Below, piece after piece: positions 62,395 through 64,000 of a stretch of 64,000 nt of DNA. The position numbers were made by a program, and so were the translations under genes. Each line of letters begins with the position of its first letter. The stretch's first letter is position 1. The notes beneath the pieces were generated by a model. It was not told where the DNA came from. It was given only the letters and a program-made list of their open reading frames with translations, and made no database searches. This DNA is from JBIOHP01 sp044449065 (GTDB lineage Bacteria > Bacteroidota > Ignavibacteria > UBA10030 > SZUA-254), in contig JBIOHP010000007.1 of assembly GCA_044449065.1 (NCBI GenBank), positions 62,001 through 126,000 on the forward strand, given 5' to 3'.

Positions 62395-64000
62395 TTACTT
62401 TATCAATAACATCTTACGAGTTTGGCTGAAATGCTTGGTTGGATCACTTATAGATGTCGCGTCGAGGCGGTAGAAGTAAATACCGCTTGCATTGTTTGAG
62501 GCATTCCATTCCGTTTCTTGATAACCAGCTTGCTGCGGTCCATCGGCGAGAGTTCTAACAACTTGCCCTAACACGTTGTAGAGTATCAAGCGAACTTGCG
62601 ACTGCCATGGGAGCGCGTACTTAAACATGGTTGTGGGGTTAAACGGATTGGGATAGTTTTGTGCAAGTAAAAACACAGTCGGCAATTCTTTTTCTGTGCG
62701 TTCAACTCCAGTAAGTTTGATGGTGTTACGCAGGATCGAAACAGTATTATCTTTGTAGTTTGGAACAACGAAGTCTGGTTTGCCGTCTCCATCCATATCA
62801 GCTATGGCAACATACACGGGACTATTTCCAGTCGCGAAATCAACCTTGGAAGCAAAGGAGTTTGCAGTAATGGAACCCAAAATACTTATATTTCTGAAGA
62901 CCGACAAAGTCTTGTCGTTCGCGTTAATCACGACGAGGTCAGGTTTTTTGTCTCCATCCACATCACAAATCGTAATACCACGGGGATTTGTTCCAGTCGT
63001 AAAATCAACCTTTGAATCAAAGGAGTTTGTTGCAATGGAACCGATAGTGCTTGTGTTCCGAAAAACTGAAACAGAATTACTGTCCATGTTTGTGATCACG
63101 AGATCGAGTTTGCTGTCTCCATCCACATCAAAGATGGCAACATGCTGGGGAAATTTTCCCGTCGTGAAATCAACCGCGGAAGCGAAAGAACCTACAGTTA
63201 TGGAACCAAGAACACTTGTATTCCTGAAAACAGAAACAGTATTGCTTTGGTAGTTTACAACAATCATGTCAGGTTTGCCATCTCCGTCCAAATCACGTAT
63301 GGCAATGCCATAAGGCCACTTCCCCGTCGCAAAATCAACCTTGGGAGCGAAGGAGTTTGCGGTAATGGAACCGCAAGTGCTTGTATTCCGGAAGATTGAA
63401 ATGGTATTATCATCCCCATTTGTGACGATGATGTCAGGTTTGCCATCTCCGTCCACATCACCTATTGCAATATTTTGAGGCCACATTCCTGTCGCAAAGT
63501 CAACCTTCGACGCAAAGGAGTTTGTTGAAATGGAACCGATAGTGCTTGTGTTCCGGAAAACCGAAATGGTATTGTCGTTTCCATTTGCAACAATGAGGTC
63601 TGGTTTGCCGTCTCCGTCAAGATCACTTACTTCAAGACCCCATGGGAAGCTACCTGTTATAAAATCAATCTTGGGATCGAATGAACTCGCCGTAATGGAA
63701 CCGGAGACGCTGGTGTTCCTGAAAACCGATACGGTGTTGCTGCCCCGATTAGTGATCACGAGATCAGGTCTACCATCTCCGTCTATGTCAGATAGAGCGA
63801 TACCAACTGGTGAAGTTCCGGTTGTGAAATCTACTTTTGAAGCAAAAGATGATGTGTCAATGATCTGTGAACTTGGGAAAGTGACAATGAAGGCGGCATT
63901 TGAATATGCTGTTAACCCGTTTACTGTTACAGAGATTGGTTGATACGTCGCTCCGATTGGTACAGTGACAACAAGCTGCGTTTCGGTGGCAGAAGATACC
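62395..64000 (-). CDS. FG-GAP/VCBS repeat T9SS cargo protein, 5' end beyond the window
   Basis: The frame stays open to the right edge, so at least 534 residues are visible and the N-terminus is missing. The visible start is an IPT/TIG-like domain (VSSATETQLVVTVPIG to AFIVTF), then seven tandem FG-GAP repeats of 55 residues each with a calcium loop DxDGDGKPDL and the phrase TISVFRNTS. The T9SS tail ends it (LAQNYPNPFNPTTMFKYAL to QTRKMLLIK). FG-GAP repeats form a beta-propeller as in integrins; a surface adhesin or structural role is likely. The first codon seen is incomplete at 64000. Confidence 0.87.
   Translation of the reverse strand, partial: VSSATETQLVVTVPIGATYQPISVTVNGLTAYSNAAFIVTFPSSQIIDTSSFASKVDFTTGTSPVGIALSDIDGDGRPDLVITNRGSNTVSVFRNTSVSGSITASSFDPKIDFITGSFPWGLEVSDLDGDGKPDLIVANGNDNTISVFRNTSTIGSISTNSFASKVDFATGMWPQNIAIGDVDGDGKPDIIVTNGDDNTISIFRNTSTCGSITANSFAPKVDFATGKWPYGIAIRDLDGDGKPDMIVVNYQSNTVSVFRNTSVLGSITVGSFASAVDFTTGKFPQHVAIFDVDGDSKLDLVITNMDSNSVSVFRNTSTIGSIATNSFDSKVDFTTGTNPRGITICDVDGDKKPDLVVINANDKTLSVFRNISILGSITANSFASKVDFATGNSPVYVAIADMDGDGKPDFVVPNYKDNTVSILRNTIKLTGVERTEKELPTVFLLAQNYPNPFNPTTMFKYALPWQSQVRLILYNVLGQVVRTLADGPQQAGYQETEWNASNNASGIYFYRLDATSISDPTKHFSQTRKMLLIK

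Overview
The window reads as chromosomal DNA of a Gram-negative member of the Bacteroidota/Chlorobiota side of the FCB group, most likely Ignavibacteria-like. The evidence is a set of five large secreted proteins ending in the NPFNP-type C-terminal sorting domain of the type IX secretion system (T9SS), a stand-alone RfaE2, a TamB-like protein, an Hc1-type histone-like protein, tRNA genes without an encoded CCA end, and modest GC with frequent Shine-Dalgarno sites. The lineage call is inference from gene content only.

Layout. 1-7.2 kb: envelope and RNA housekeeping on the plus strand (rfaE2, tamB, rnr). 7.6-16.4 kb: a hybrid PAS/GAF histidine kinase, then minus-strand class I fumarase, a SpoIIE/PP2C phosphatase, a C-terminal processing protease and a small beta-barrel protein. 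16.6-23.2 kb: an Rrf2 iron-sulfur regulator, a secreted beta-helix protein, a compact molybdate uptake operon with an unusual separate TOBE protein, and a methyltransferase. 24-29.7 kb: two convergent T9SS cargo proteins.

29.7-38.3 kb is an AT-rich accessory region. It holds a BglII-like type II restriction-modification pair, then a decayed tRNA-Gly copy with a decayed attachment region. After these comes an apparently intact element of about 5.1 kb (33117-38279) inserted at the 5' end of tRNA-Gly(CCC). The element carries a tyrosine integrase, an excisionase-like HTH protein, a cluster of three strong hairpins, an HUH-type rolling-circle Rep, a small membrane protein and an AbiGi-like abortive-infection gene as cargo. 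It is bounded by a 26-bp direct repeat, with an 11-bp-period double repeat inside each end. This is the most interesting system in the window: an integrative rolling-circle element (integrated plasmid, filamentous-phage relative or phage satellite) with defence cargo, beside the fossil of a related insertion.

38.9-49.4 kb returns to host genes: a sigma-54 response regulator, an M13 peptidase, a Nudix protein, ketopantoate reductase with an ICMT-like methyltransferase, a CPBP protease, an MFS transporter, a tandem pair of small secreted proteins and a CAU-anticodon tRNA. 50-64 kb holds two more large T9SS proteins facing each other, pdxB, a short-chain reductase, a deoxyhypusine-synthase-like protein, the Hc1-like protein, an M19 dipeptidase, and an FG-GAP repeat T9SS protein that runs off the right edge. 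Several intergenic gaps carry short dispersed palindromes, some present in two or more copies within this window.
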